From a virus, in the IMG/VR virus record IMGVR_UViG_3300023257_000052, positions 1-41,448 of that record: 41,448 nucleotides of DNA; one strand, written 5' to 3'. The notes beneath the pieces were generated by a model, which was given only the letters and a program-made list of their open reading frames with translations, made no database searches and was not told where the DNA came from. The translations under genes and the position numbers were made by a program. Numbering within the stretch: the first letter of the stretch is position 1; every line of letters begins with the position of its first letter. Shown here one piece after another: positions 14,563 to 21,877 of this stretch.

Positions 14563-14784
14563 ATGAAAAATTGTATAGAAGATTATAATTTAAGGGATGA
14601 ACTGCAAATTTTATCAGATAATAGTAAGTACGATAATTCACAAATTTTAGCATAAATTGAGTTTTTTGAAAGCTCGATGATATTATCAATGAAAGAAATA
14701 GTTAATAATATTAAAGATTGTGAAAAAAATATTAAAAATATAATAACAAAAATAGAAGATTTATATAACAGAATTGAATTATAG
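14563..14784 (+). pseudogene. Small ORF interrupted by an in-frame TAA
   Basis: ATG 14563 follows AGGAGG and opens a frame that reads 30 codons (MKNCIEDYNLRDELQILSDN...), meets TAA at 14653-14655, then continues in the same frame for 42 codons to TAG at 14782-14784. The second half (MKEIVNNIKDCEKNIKNIITK...) is a clean amphipathic helix, so the whole looks like one 73-residue protein broken by a single nonsense change (for example GAA, CAA or AAA to TAA). Restart at ATG 14677 or 14689 is possible. No function recognised. Confidence 0.6.
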
Positions 14785-14794
14785 TTCTGTTATA
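14764..14794 (+). promoter_or_regulatory. 10-bp perfect hairpin ahead of a methyltransferase gene
   Basis: TATAACAGAA (14764-14773) pairs fully with TTCTGTTATA (14785-14794) around an 11-nt loop. The right arm runs into TATAAT (14791-14796), a possible -10 box for the gene at 14815, but no -35 stands at the right distance. There is no T-run, so operator or RNA-stability roles are likelier than termination. Confidence 0.4.
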
Positions 14795-14814
14795 ATACAT
14801 ATAAAAGGAGATAG

Positions 14815-15387
14815 ATGATTAAACTTAATATTGGTGCCGGAAAGGGGCACCCCGTAGTACCAGGATGGACTATAGTAGATATTGGTGGACCTAATACAGA
14901 TGTAAAAGTTAATATATCATGTACTGCTTTACCATTTGAAGATGATACAGTAAGTATCATCTTCACGTCACATATGCTAGAACATATATATCCAAAGGAT
15001 ATAAATTTTGTATTGTCAGAATTTTATAGAGTACTTAAACCAAAGGGTCTATTAAGGATTATAGTACCTGATATAAAGCAAGCATCAGAAGCTTATGTAA
15101 AAAATGATATTGAATTTTTTCATAAGGCTGATATGTCATATAGAAATCCTAAAGAACCTATAGGTGGATTATTTTGTAATTGGGTATATTCTATTAAAAA
15201 ACAACCAAGTATTACTAATGGACATGTTAATTGTTTTGATATGGAATATATGTCATTCTTATTAAAAAATGTTGGATTTAAAAATATTGTACAGAGTGGA
15301 TGGAAAAATAGTAGTCTAGAAGAATTAAGAACTACCGCGTTTGACAGGCATCGTATAGGAAGTCTTTTTATGGAAGCTATAAAATGA
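14815..15387 (+). CDS. SAM-dependent methyltransferase (type 11, COG4627-like)
   Basis: A 190-residue protein. The SAM-binding loop is KLNIGAGKG at residues 3-11, then VDIGG, and LPFEDDTVSIIFTSHMLEHIYP marks motifs III-IV. YRVLKPKGLLRIIVPD follows as in type-11 methyltransferases. Such enzymes are frequent in sugar and capsule clusters. ATG 14815 follows AAAGGAG. It ends in an ATGA overlap with a MORN-like gene, repeating the methyltransferase/MORN neighbourhood seen at 712-3076. Confidence 0.82.
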   Translation: MIKLNIGAGKGHPVVPGWTIVDIGGPNTDVKVNISCTALPFEDDTVSIIFTSHMLEHIYPKDINFVLSEFYRVLKPKGLLRIIVPDIKQASEAYVKNDIEFFHKADMSYRNPKEPIGGLFCNWVYSIKKQPSITNGHVNCFDMEYMSFLLKNVGFKNIVQSGWKNSSLEELRTTAFDRHRIGSLFMEAIK

Positions 15388-15695
15388 AAGAATATAGAAA
15401 TGAAAAGGGTTTATTACATCGTATAGATGGACCGGCTGTAATATATAATAATGGTGATATGTTATGGTATAAAGAAGGTGCACGACATCGTACAGATGGA
15501 CCAGCTATAGAATATATCTATGGTAAAAAAGAATGGTGGGTTATGGGTAAGTTACATCGTACAAATGGCCCAGCAGTAAAAGGATCTGATGGTTCTATGT
15601 TATGGTTTATTAATGGTGAAAAAATTACAGAACAAGAACATATAAATATAAGATTAAGGCGACAGTTAATACCTAAAGAAATGTGGGAGATATAA
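15384..15695 (+). CDS. MORN-like repeat protein (three units)
   Basis: A 103-residue protein with three MORN_2-like units: HRIDGPAVIYNNG, HRTDGPAIEYIYG, and HRTNGPAVKGSDG, each followed by a WY/WW turn. The linker ITEQEHINIR and the tail QLIPKEMWEI close it. It is the longest copy of the family in the window and begins MKEYRNEKGLLHRIDG, almost as the copy at 724. It ends TAATG, sharing a base with the next ORF. Confidence 0.88.
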   Translation: MKEYRNEKGLLHRIDGPAVIYNNGDMLWYKEGARHRTDGPAIEYIYGKKEWWVMGKLHRTNGPAVKGSDGSMLWFINGEKITEQEHINIRLRRQLIPKEMWEI

Positions 15696-15841
15696 TGGAA
15701 TTTAATAAACTATATGCTTTTATACAACAAATTAAGACATTATATAAAGGTAATGATTATGAAAGATTTATTGACAAGTTGATTGCTATATGTTATATTG
15801 AAAAAGATAAAATGAAAAGAAACATATTAACTAAGGAGTAA
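15695..15841 (+). CDS. Small hypothetical protein
   Basis: A 48-residue helical, lysine-rich protein starting in a TAATG overlap; the GGGAG in the MORN-like tail is its ribosome site. It reads MEFNKLYAFIQQIKTLYKG... and stops at 15839-15841, two bases before the next ATG. Support comes from packing and start context only. Confidence 0.55.
   Translation: MEFNKLYAFIQQIKTLYKGNDYERFIDKLIAICYIEKDKMKRNILTKE
15771..15799 (+). promoter_or_regulatory. Possible sigma-70 promoter inside a small gene
   Basis: TTGACA (15771-15776), 17 bases, TATATT (15794-15799), the same boxes and spacing as the promoter at 5064. It lies within the 48-residue ORF and 45 bases before the ATG at 15844. A chance match is possible in AT-rich coding DNA. 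Confidence 0.4.
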
Positions 15842-15843
15842 AA

Positions 15844-16032
15844 ATGTTTGAAGATATTTTAGGTAATGTTAAAAAAATTGAAGATAAACCTGTATTAACA
15901 AAAACTAATAAGGAATATAAACAAGAACATAATGAAGTATGGAATACTGGTAAAGTATGGTCAACTGATGGTGAAGCATGGTCAACTAAAAGAATAGATC
16001 CTGATGATATAGTAGATGATTCATTATCATAA
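15844..16032 (+). CDS. Small acidic hypothetical protein
   Basis: A 62-residue protein with a probable disordered, polar composition. WSTDGEAWSTK carries a duplicated W-ST phrase. ATG 15844 follows AAGGAG at five bases. It ends SDDS-like with an acidic C-terminus (DPDDIVDDSLS). No family recognised. Confidence 0.65.
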   Translation: MFEDILGNVKKIEDKPVLTKTNKEYKQEHNEVWNTGKVWSTDGEAWSTKRIDPDDIVDDSLS

Positions 16033-16050
16033 AACTTAATATTACTGGGG

Positions 16051-16188
16051 TGGCGGAATTGACAAAACAGAATAGGAAAATGATTTGCTGGTTTGTCATT
16101 GGCAAGTAGGCGGCGGAAGTGGCGGAATTGACAAAACAGAATAGGAAAATGATTTGCTGGTTTGTCATTGGCAAGTAGGCGGCGGAAG
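16051..16188 (+). repeat. Two perfect 69-bp tandem repeats, GC-richer than the genome
   Basis: Units 16051-16119 and 16120-16188 are identical, followed by a third start TGGCG (16189-16193). Each unit folds into an 11-position stem, TGACAAAACAG against CTGGTTTGTCA (one mismatch), with a 17-nt loop. The unit begins TGGCGGAATTGACA, like a tRNA-Leu D arm. TGGGGT (16046-16051) could pair with ACCCCA about 185 bases later, closing the whole region. It lies in the 234-base gap 16033-16266, where no convincing gene is seen on either strand. Confidence 0.85.
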
Positions 16189-16266
16189 TGGCGACATAGA
16201 TACGGTTAATCCGAGACTTGTTATTTGCTATCCAAAACCCCATCAATCATATTTAAAGGATAAAAT

Positions 16267-16512
16267 ATGGAAAAAATTATAGATGATCACGCAACAGAAT
16301 ATAAGTTATCAGTAAATAAAGCAAAAAGTATTTGTCGCTTAGGACAAGGAGATAAATGTTGTGCTTTCTTAACAATGTCATCAACTGGATTTGAATGCAT
16401 TAGAATGTCATATCCAACAAATGGCTCTATTTGGTCAAGACTTGAAGAAGGTACTATGAACGCTAAGGGAAAGGGTGGTTGGAAAGGATGTGCTTGGGAA
16501 GGTAAAATATAA
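16267..16512 (+). CDS. Hypothetical phage protein (GQGxxCCAFL type)
   Basis: An 81-residue protein. AKSICRLGQGDKCCAFL, GFECIRMSYP and AKGKGGWKGC form a conserved-looking cysteine-rich pattern (five cysteines) seen in small phage proteins of unknown role. ATG 16267 follows AAAGGAT. Zinc binding is possible. It ends TAATG. Confidence 0.72.
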   Translation: MEKIIDDHATEYKLSVNKAKSICRLGQGDKCCAFLTMSSTGFECIRMSYPTNGSIWSRLEEGTMNAKGKGGWKGCAWEGKI

Positions 16513-16772
16513 TGTCTGAATATAGAATATGTGAAAACAAATATGGATATTTCAAGATTCAAATGAAAGTTGTGTATAGAATATTTAGTATTGTATTATA
16601 TAGTAAATGGATAGATTGTTGTTATAAACAATGTTGTTATAAACAATGTTGTTATAAACAATATTGTTATAATACTAAAAAAGATGCTCAGTATCAACTA
16701 GATAATATGATAAAAACAGATAAAAAAAGAAATAATGATTGGACATGTGATGAAAATAAAAGACGTAGTTAA
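16512..16772 (+). CDS. Hypothetical protein with CCYKQ repeats
   Basis: An 86-residue protein starting in a TAATG overlap. The middle carries CCYKQ three times and a fourth diverged copy (residues about 36-53), encoded by a 15-bp DNA repeat. The flanks read VYRIFSIVLYSKWID and KKDAQYQLDNMIK. The latter resembles the middle of small phage proteins that show data-like beta-hairpin folds, but no family is certain. Confidence 0.6.
   Translation: MSEYRICENKYGYFKIQMKVVYRIFSIVLYSKWIDCCYKQCCYKQCCYKQYCYNTKKDAQYQLDNMIKTDKKRNNDWTCDENKRRS
16617..16672 (+). repeat. 15-bp tandem repeat, 3.7 copies, palindromic core
   Basis: TGTTGTTATAAACAA is repeated at 16617, 16632 and 16647, with a partial copy at 16662. 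Each unit contains the inverted repeat TTGTT/AACAA. It is in frame within the gene at 16512 and codes CCYKQ. Copy number is likely to vary by slippage. Confidence 0.85.
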
Positions 16773-16878
16773 ACCTAAATGTTGTGGTAAAACAATGGAT
16801 TTAATTGGTATAGATGATAGAAGAAGACTTAAATTTTATTGTACCATTTGTTTTAAGATTATTTTAGTGGATAAATAA
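16750..16878 (+). CDS. Small zinc-ribbon protein
   Basis: A 42-residue protein: KCCGKTMDL (C11, C12) and YCTICFK (C31, C34) form a four-cysteine zinc-ribbon pattern. It starts at ATG 16750 (GTG 16747 also possible), inside the 3' end of the preceding gene. Its last 20 bases overlap the convergent glycosyltransferase gene on the other strand. It is the last gene of the plus-strand block. Confidence 0.6.
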   Translation: MKIKDVVKPKCCGKTMDLIGIDDRRRLKFYCTICFKIILVDK

Positions 16879-16884
16879 AATCTT
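16855..16884. other. Imperfect hairpin at the convergent gene junction
   Basis: AAGATT (16855-16860) pairs with AATCTT (16879-16884) around an AT-rich centre, exactly where the plus- and minus-strand transcripts meet. It could slow both polymerases, but there is no T-run on either strand, so a bidirectional terminator is only a suggestion. Confidence 0.25.
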
Positions 16885-17521
16885 GTACTACATGTTTATG
16901 AGTAATAACATATTCTTCATTTGTTCCACAAGATATATCATTTTTAGTACTTATTGCTGTAAAATATCCATCCTTACATAACTTACCATAAAAACCATAC
17001 TTAAACATTTTTAGCCACATCGCCCAATCTGATAAGCGATGATATTTTTCCTCTATAACAAACCCACCAACTTTTTTAATACACTCTGTATTATATAAGC
17101 TATTAGATGATATATAATTTCCTCTAACCAATCTGTTAATATCATATTCTATTGGTGGGAACTTCATATTAATATGACCTTTATATTCAAATGGTGTATA
17201 TACAAATGCTATAATTTTATCTGATTTAACAGCTTCTTTTATCATAGTATCATATAACTTATCTATACAATTTTTACCAAGAATGATATCCCTATCAAGT
17301 ACAAAAATATATGGTGGTAAAATATGATCCTTTTCATAACTATCTAAAGCACCTTGTACATTTGCAGCATGCTTCATAGTACTTTCATAAGATATCCATA
17401 TATAATTTGCATTATTATGTTTAAGAGATTTTTTTGTCTCTTTAGATATTTTATGACCTGTATATAAAGGTGTTACAATTAATATATCAGCATTTTTATT
17501 ATTTTTTATTATTTTAAGCAT
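16859..17521 (-). CDS. Glycosyltransferase, GT-A fold (family 2-like)
   Basis: A 220-residue protein. It opens with a nucleotide-binding strand (ADILIVTPLY), has FVLDRDIIL with a DxD metal motif (D76, D78), and a later acceptor-side segment KVGGFVIEEKYHRLSDWAMW typical of family-2 enzymes. It likely adds a sugar to a phage structural protein, DNA base or host glycan. It is the last gene of the minus-strand block, with a 169-base gap upstream and no good ribosome site. Confidence 0.75.
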   Translation of the reverse strand: MLKIIKNNKNADILIVTPLYTGHKISKETKKSLKHNNANYIWISYESTMKHAANVQGALDSYEKDHILPPYIFVLDRDIILGKNCIDKLYDTMIKEAVKSDKIIAFVYTPFEYKGHINMKFPPIEYDINRLVRGNYISSNSLYNTECIKKVGGFVIEEKYHRLSDWAMWLKMFKYGFYGKLCKDGYFTAISTKNDISCGTNEEYVITHKHVVQDFIYPLK

Positions 17522-17614
17522 AATATGTGGTTGGGCCTTTTATGCTATCCCTTTAAGATATCATCCAGGGACATAAGGTTTTCTAATCCCACAGCCTTTA
17601 AAATTATTTGACTA

Positions 17615-17680
17615 TTAAAGATTTTCTAATGCTACTATTATAATAAATACAAAAAGAAAATCACAAATAAAACTAATCAT
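17615..17680 (-). CDS. Possible 21-residue hydrophobic peptide
   Basis: In the gap between genes ending at 17691 and starting at 17521, AAGGA lies seven bases before an ATG (17680) that opens a 21-residue, almost wholly hydrophobic peptide (MISFICDFLFVFIIIVALEN...). It could be a membrane peptide, or chance. The rest of the 169-base gap (17522-17690) is not coding and contains short G/C-rich blocks that may fold. Confidence 0.3.
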   Translation of the reverse strand: MISFICDFLFVFIIIVALENL

Positions 17681-17690
17681 AAATACATCC

Positions 17691-17996
17691 TTATATCAAA
17701 GTTGCTACATTCTTTGTTTTTATAGTATCTTCTGGTAACGGCACGTCTTGTGGTTCTGTTATTATCTGTACAAATACAGCAGAAAATCTTTTTTCCTTTT
17801 CATTAACATAAGATACTTTATATTGTATACTATCCCATATCATACTAGACCCGACATTTGGTGCTTTATCAACATAAGATGCAGTAAATCGTAACTTACC
17901 ATAATTTATATATAATACTTTATATTTACCTTCAATAATATCATATATTGGAGGCATAACAGTTTGATTGTATTGTTTTTTAGTAACTTTTTTCAT
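17691..17996 (-). CDS. Hypothetical protein
   Basis: A 101-residue basic protein with a beta-rich central part (KYKVLYINYGKLRFTASYVDK, MIWDSIQYKVSYVNEKEKRFSAVFVQI). ATG 17996 follows AAGGAC. Short beta-hairpin character and small size are all that can be seen. No family recognised; it may be a virion or regulatory protein. Confidence 0.65.
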   Translation of the reverse strand: MKKVTKKQYNQTVMPPIYDIIEGKYKVLYINYGKLRFTASYVDKAPNVGSSMIWDSIQYKVSYVNEKEKRFSAVFVQIITEPQDVPLPEDTIKTKNVATLI

Positions 17997-17997
17997 A

Positions 17998-18309
17998 TTA
18001 GTCCTTTTCAGAGAATTTTTTAATAAACATACCTATATCATCTTCATCTTTTCTAATGATATCAGTATAGTCTTTATATCCTATGTTATTAATTGTGGAC
18101 ATTTCATCAGATATTTTTAATGTCTCTAATGCTATAACAGAATCTATTAATTCAGTCAATTCCTCATATTCTTCTTGAAAATCCTTTCTGTCAATAGAAG
18201 TCTTTGTTATTGTAACAGATGGTTTAATACTACTATAATTTCCTGTGTTTATAGTATATGTTCTTGATAACGAAATATCCATTTTTTTATCATTTACATT
18301 ATTTTTCAT
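17998..18309 (-). CDS. Hypothetical protein
   Basis: A 103-residue polar protein: an N-terminal beta-like, Ser/Thr-rich part (LSRTYTINTGNYSSIKPSVT) followed by an acidic helix (DFQEEYEELTELIDSVIALE). ATG 18309 follows GAGGG. It ends one base before the start of the gene at 17996. A 94-base gap upstream (18310-18403) holds no clear gene or promoter. Confidence 0.65.
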   Translation of the reverse strand: MKNNVNDKKMDISLSRTYTINTGNYSSIKPSVTITKTSIDRKDFQEEYEELTELIDSVIALETLKISDEMSTINNIGYKDYTDIIRKDEDDIGMFIKKFSEKD

Positions 18310-18403
18310 TATTATCCCTCTTATTTTTGATAATTGATTTACTACTAAAAACTATTCTAGATTCTATAGGATCTATTCCATATATGATACATATCCCATC
18401 TCC

Positions 18404-19276
18404 TTATTTTATAAAAAATTTAATCATATCAACAGCATACTCTATCATCATTTCAGGATAATATTTTTTAATACGATCATGACAATCTATCAATAATCCT
18501 ATATCCAATTCATCATACAATGAAGTATAAAGTTCAGCTTCATTTATATTATTTACAGTAATCATACCATTATAATACCTATGTTCTGCTGGTATTAAAG
18601 GTAAACAATCTAATGCTAATGCTTCTACAAACCCTTGATTTAAATACCCTATATTATACTCTTGTTTAGACCCTATAATAATAGTAGATTTAGCATCTAT
18701 ATAAGATATTTTATTTTCTATAACATCAAATGTTTTATATTTCTGTCCACATTCTCTATCAATTATAGCATCATATGATACTATTTTTTCAGGATATTTC
18801 TTCTTAAACTCTATATAATAATTTTCAAACCATTTAGTCTTATCTGTTAGATTTCCTTTATATATAAGATCATATTTTCTTTTTTCTTTGGTTATAAAAT
18901 CATCATTAATATTTTTTATTTTAACAGGAAATGGCATATATGTAAACCCTGATCTATAATTTAAAGCTGGTTCAAATAATACAACATTCCTTTTTGTAAA
19001 CCATTTAAATTCATTAACAGTAATACCAAGATATCTATCAAAAATTATAACTTTTTTATTCTTTTTAATATACTTTTCAACAAGTTTAGTCTGGTCTATT
19101 AATTGTTTCTCTTTTCCAGGCCATTCACTAGGAATCCAATCTATTATTAACGCATCTAATTGTGTATCAGATGCGTTAATAGCTATATTTTGTCTCTCTT
19201 TTGTGCTAATAACAGTAAAGTCTTTAGATAACCAAGATTTAAGTAAATTGTCTATATTAAATGTATCAATTATCAT
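18404..19276 (-). CDS. Glycosyltransferase-like protein (GT-B type, CgeB-like)
   Basis: A 290-residue protein. The N-terminal half looks like a Rossmann domain (LDALIIDWIPSEW, KVIIFDRYLG). The C-terminal half carries NIGYLNQGFVEALALDCLPLIPAEHRYY, the kind of donor-binding segment seen in CgeB-like GT-B enzymes, where a GxxxR-EA-xxxG/D block precedes a change to a fixed position. No sugar specificity can be read. It overlaps the next upstream gene by four bases. With the family-2-like enzyme at 16859 it forms a second glycosylation gene in the minus block. Confidence 0.6.
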   Translation of the reverse strand: MIIDTFNIDNLLKSWLSKDFTVISTKERQNIAINASDTQLDALIIDWIPSEWPGKEKQLIDQTKLVEKYIKKNKKVIIFDRYLGITVNEFKWFTKRNVVLFEPALNYRSGFTYMPFPVKIKNINDDFITKEKRKYDLIYKGNLTDKTKWFENYYIEFKKKYPEKIVSYDAIIDRECGQKYKTFDVIENKISYIDAKSTIIIGSKQEYNIGYLNQGFVEALALDCLPLIPAEHRYYNGMITVNNINEAELYTSLYDELDIGLLIDCHDRIKKYYPEMMIEYAVDMIKFFIK

Positions 19277-19611
19277 TTTTTACCAATATTACCAATATTA
19301 ACTTTCTTGATTGTCTTTGATTTTTGCTTTGGTGTTGGTGCTTCTGGTACTTTTTCATCAGGTTTGCCTTTTACTTGTTTAACACCAACAGATCCAGCAG
19401 AACCAACTATAACAGACCTTAGACTATTAGATATAGCATCTAATCTACATGTAAAACCACATGTATTAATTCTTAAATTACCGCCTACTGTAGCGTGAAT
19501 ATAATCCACAGCTTCATCAGCACTATATGCAGCAATAAAAGCTGTCCATGACTGCTCCATACCAACTCTATCATACTCTACTCTAAATATACTTATTTTT
19601 TTCTTTTCCAT
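19273..19611 (-). CDS. Hypothetical protein with basic C-terminal tail
   Basis: A 112-residue protein. The N-terminal 60 residues look folded (ISIFRVEYDRVGMEQSWTAF, SADEAVDYI). The tail from about residue 78 is Lys/Pro-rich (GKPDEKVPEAPTPKQKSK), probably disordered. ATG 19611 follows GGGAGAG. A UvsW/UvsY-type role beside uvsX cannot be supported. Function unknown. Confidence 0.65.
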   Translation of the reverse strand: MEKKKISIFRVEYDRVGMEQSWTAFIAAYSADEAVDYIHATVGGNLRINTCGFTCRLDAISNSLRSVIVGSAGSVGVKQVKGKPDEKVPEAPTPKQKSKTIKKVNIGNIGKK

Positions 19612-19622
19612 TTTACTCTCCC

Positions 19623-19823
19623 TTATTCTAGTTTTTCATATTTTGGAACAAATTCATATTTTTTAGGATTATATACAGTAATGATTTCATAATATGATAC
19701 TATATCACCTTTATGCTTTGATGTTTTTTGGGATATCATATGTTCACCTTCTAAATATATTTGACCAATTTGTTTTCTATCTGGAAGGCTCTCAGGTAGA
19801 TTCAAAAAAGTACTTTCTAACAT
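19623..19823 (-). CDS. Hypothetical protein
   Basis: A 66-residue protein, ATG 19823 behind AAGGAG, between uvsX and the gene at 19611. DIVSYYEIITVYNPKKYEFVPKYEK suggests a small beta sheet. No known motif. Likely co-transcribed with uvsX. Confidence 0.65.
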   Translation of the reverse strand: MLESTFLNLPESLPDRKQIGQIYLEGEHMISQKTSKHKGDIVSYYEIITVYNPKKYEFVPKYEKLE

Positions 19824-19846
19824 AATACTCCTTAGTATAATATGTT

Positions 19847-20956
19847 TTATTTTTTAGTAATTTTTATTTTTTTACCATTTTTCTTAACAGTCGATTTATT
19901 TTCTTCAACTATTTCTGGTTTAAATACTAATTCTTCAGCTTCTTTAAAATTTTCATTAATATTAGAATATCCAGTAGCTTCTAACCATTGTTCAAGACTT
20001 TCTATACATTCTGGAAAGTCTTTTAATGCTTCTGATGCTTTTATAGCACCCTGTCCTAATCGTTGCTCTTTATATGAATACCATGCACCAGATTTTTCAA
20101 TTATATTAGCCTTTACCATCAAGTCTAATAAACCGGCATAAGGATTAATACCATTTTTATAATCTATAGCAACAGTAGCTTGTTGGAAAGGTGGATATGT
20201 TCTATTTTTAACAGTAGTTGCTGTAATCTCATTACCAACAATATTGCTATCTTTAGTAGTACCATCTTTGATAAGTTTTTTCTTTAGGCTTATCAAAATA
20301 CTTGGAAATAATTTCATAGCTTTACCACCACCAATTTGATCTGGTGTAAACATATCTGGTGAGCTATACATATGACCTGTTACAATAGCTATTGATTTTT
20401 GCTCAATAGTTATATTAAGAAGTAGTTTTAAGAGGGATCTGATACGTTTTTGAAGTTGGCCTTGGTCAGACTTAGGATCATCTTTAAGAGCGTCTGTATA
20501 CATCTTATACGAGTCCAGGCCACCTATGCTATCTATACCAATGATAAGTTTTTCCTCACCCGATTCTTTAATGCTAGCCAAAATACTTTTCACTTTATCT
20601 ACCCAGGGCGTATAAATATATCCTGTTTTATCTAAATCAAGACCCCATCGTTTACAAAATTCATCATTAACACCACGTTCAGTATCAATTATTATAGGCT
20701 TAAATCCCTGCTTTATTGCTTCAGACATACATAAAATCATAAAACTACTTTTCATAGTATGTTCTGGACCAACTATACCAACAAGATTTTTATCTGAAAT
20801 GCCTTTATGTAAACTACCTGATAATATTCTATTAAGATCTAATGATGGTGTTTTTATCCATCCTTCTGTTTTTGATACATCACTATCAGTTAAAGTTGAC
20901 ATATGAACACCTTTAACATTTTTGTTTATTGATTTTAAGATATCTTCTAATGACAT
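19847..20956 (-). CDS. uvsX: UvsX/RecA-like recombinase
   Basis: A 369-residue strand-exchange ATPase. Walker A is GPEHTMKSS at residues 63-71. The catalytic region DTERG follows near residue 91, and Walker B is LIIGIDSIGG with D142. GHMYSS and VKNRTYPPFQ occupy the L1/L2 and core positions of the family. It loads on single-stranded DNA to drive recombination-dependent replication with gp46/gp47. An acidic/basic C-terminal tail ends in KKNGKKIKITKK. ATG 20956 follows AGGAG. Confidence 0.9.
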   Translation of the reverse strand: MSLEDILKSINKNVKGVHMSTLTDSDVSKTEGWIKTPSLDLNRILSGSLHKGISDKNLVGIVGPEHTMKSSFMILCMSEAIKQGFKPIIIDTERGVNDEFCKRWGLDLDKTGYIYTPWVDKVKSILASIKESGEEKLIIGIDSIGGLDSYKMYTDALKDDPKSDQGQLQKRIRSLLKLLLNITIEQKSIAIVTGHMYSSPDMFTPDQIGGGKAMKLFPSILISLKKKLIKDGTTKDSNIVGNEITATTVKNRTYPPFQQATVAIDYKNGINPYAGLLDLMVKANIIEKSGAWYSYKEQRLGQGAIKASEALKDFPECIESLEQWLEATGYSNINENFKEAEELVFKPEIVEENKSTVKKNGKKIKITKK

Positions 20957-20967
20957 GTTATCTCCTA

Positions 20968-21549
20968 TTATTTCTTTTTATATGGTGGATTAAGATCTTT
21001 TTGTATTTGTTCAATTATATTAACTTGATTGTATTCCCTTGGATCAATATTATAATCCAATTGAGTACAAGCTAGGGCCCAAGTCCAACCTGCAGCTTCT
21101 AACCTAGCACCATTTACTAATTTTTCTAACTCATTAAAAGCTTTAGTTGTTTGATATAACCCACAACTATCTGGATTATCTAACATTTCACTCATAATAT
21201 GATAAATATGTTTTCTATCTTGTGTTATTATATCAGGTATATCATATCCTTCAACATCATTATTAAAAATATCTTCTTTATTAATTTTATCTATTAAATC
21301 TATTTTATCTAATATATCGGATATATACCCTGTTTTAGGTTTTAATTTATCTTCAGGTACTTCATTAGTATTTGATTTACTTATACCCAATCTAGCTCTA
21401 TCATCTTCATCTTGTATTAATGGTGCTATAACATCAATTAATGATTCAATTTGAGTGTTCATAAAATCACTTGAACCAGGTGTTTTTTTATCCATTCTTT
21501 TTTGAACAAGATATTTCAATTTTTTTCTTTTCAATTTATTTTCTCCCAT
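20968..21549 (-). CDS. Hypothetical protein
   Basis: A 193-residue protein directly upstream of uvsX. It starts basic (MGENKLKRKKLKYLVQKRMD), has acidic helical parts (DILDKIDLIDKINKEDIF) and a C-terminal block ARLEAAGWTWALACTQLDYNIDPREYNQ with aromatic residues. ATG 21549 overlaps the end of the small gene upstream. It may be a replication or recombination accessory given its place, but no family is recognised. Confidence 0.65.
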   Translation of the reverse strand: MGENKLKRKKLKYLVQKRMDKKTPGSSDFMNTQIESLIDVIAPLIQDEDDRARLGISKSNTNEVPEDKLKPKTGYISDILDKIDLIDKINKEDIFNNDVEGYDIPDIITQDRKHIYHIMSEMLDNPDSCGLYQTTKAFNELEKLVNGARLEAAGWTWALACTQLDYNIDPREYNQVNIIEQIQKDLNPPYKKK

Positions 21550-21682
21550 ATCTATTTTTTATTTTTTCTGGCCAACCTATTGATTTTATAATTAATCCAT
21601 CATTATATTTTATTTCAAAACTAAATACATTTAATGTTAATAAAGTAAATATAAAACAAAATATAAATCTAATTATTCTCAG
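21536..21682 (-). CDS. Small exported protein, probably starting at a non-AUG codon
   Basis: An open frame of 48 residues with no ATG, GTG or TTG in its upper part. Reading from CTG (21682-21680) gives M/L-RIIRFIFCFIFTLLTLNV, a textbook signal peptide, then FSFEIKYNDG and a basic C-terminus. AAGGAAG lies at the right distance upstream of CTG. ATA or ATT just after are alternatives. It overlaps the 54-residue gene upstream by 14 bases and the gene at 20968 downstream by 14, in keeping with the dense packing. Confidence 0.5.
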   Translation of the reverse strand: MRIIRFIFCFIFTLLTLNVFSFEIKYNDGLIIKSIGWPEKIKNRYGRK

Positions 21683-21833
21683 TTCTTCCTTTTTGATATG
21701 ATTTCCATGCCCACCACTTCACTACAATCAGCCAATCAGCTTCTTCTTCATTTAGAGGTTGATAATGATATCCCATATCATCCCACCATACATGAAAATC
21801 CTTATTTAATTCTATATCCTTTTTACTCCACAT
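21669..21833 (-). CDS. Small tryptophan-rich protein
   Basis: A 54-residue protein, start at ATG 21833 (ATG 21836 also possible) six bases after GGAGG. FHVWWDDMGYHYQPLNEEEADWL and KWWAWKSYQKG give it an unusual aromatic content. Relatives may exist among small phage proteins, but no family is named here. It stops with TAG, inside the next gene. Confidence 0.6.
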   Translation of the reverse strand: MWSKKDIELNKDFHVWWDDMGYHYQPLNEEEADWLIVVKWWAWKSYQKGRTENN

Positions 21834-21877
21834 CATCTACCTCCATAAAATTATCAACATGGTATCCTGAATGAATT

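Noticed and set aside
14563-14784. Use of an alternative genetic code (TAA reassigned)
   Set aside because: TAA ends most genes here at sensible places, and TAG and TGA also act as stops, so the single in-frame TAA is not evidence of recoding.
16050-16088. TTGACA at 16059 as a promoter
   Set aside because: No -10-like hexamer at 16-18 bases; the box is part of the 69-bp repeat hairpin.
15986-16246. Minus-strand open frame of 86 codons with 23-residue repeats across the 69-bp tandem repeat
   Set aside because: The frame exists only because 69 is a multiple of three. It overlaps the end of a plus-strand gene, has no ribosome site and has odd composition. The region is better read as structured DNA or RNA.
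16042-16246. A second tRNA gene closed by TGGGGT/ACCCCA
   Set aside because: There is no TTC-type T loop ahead of ACCCCA and no D-stem partner, even after removing one or both repeats.
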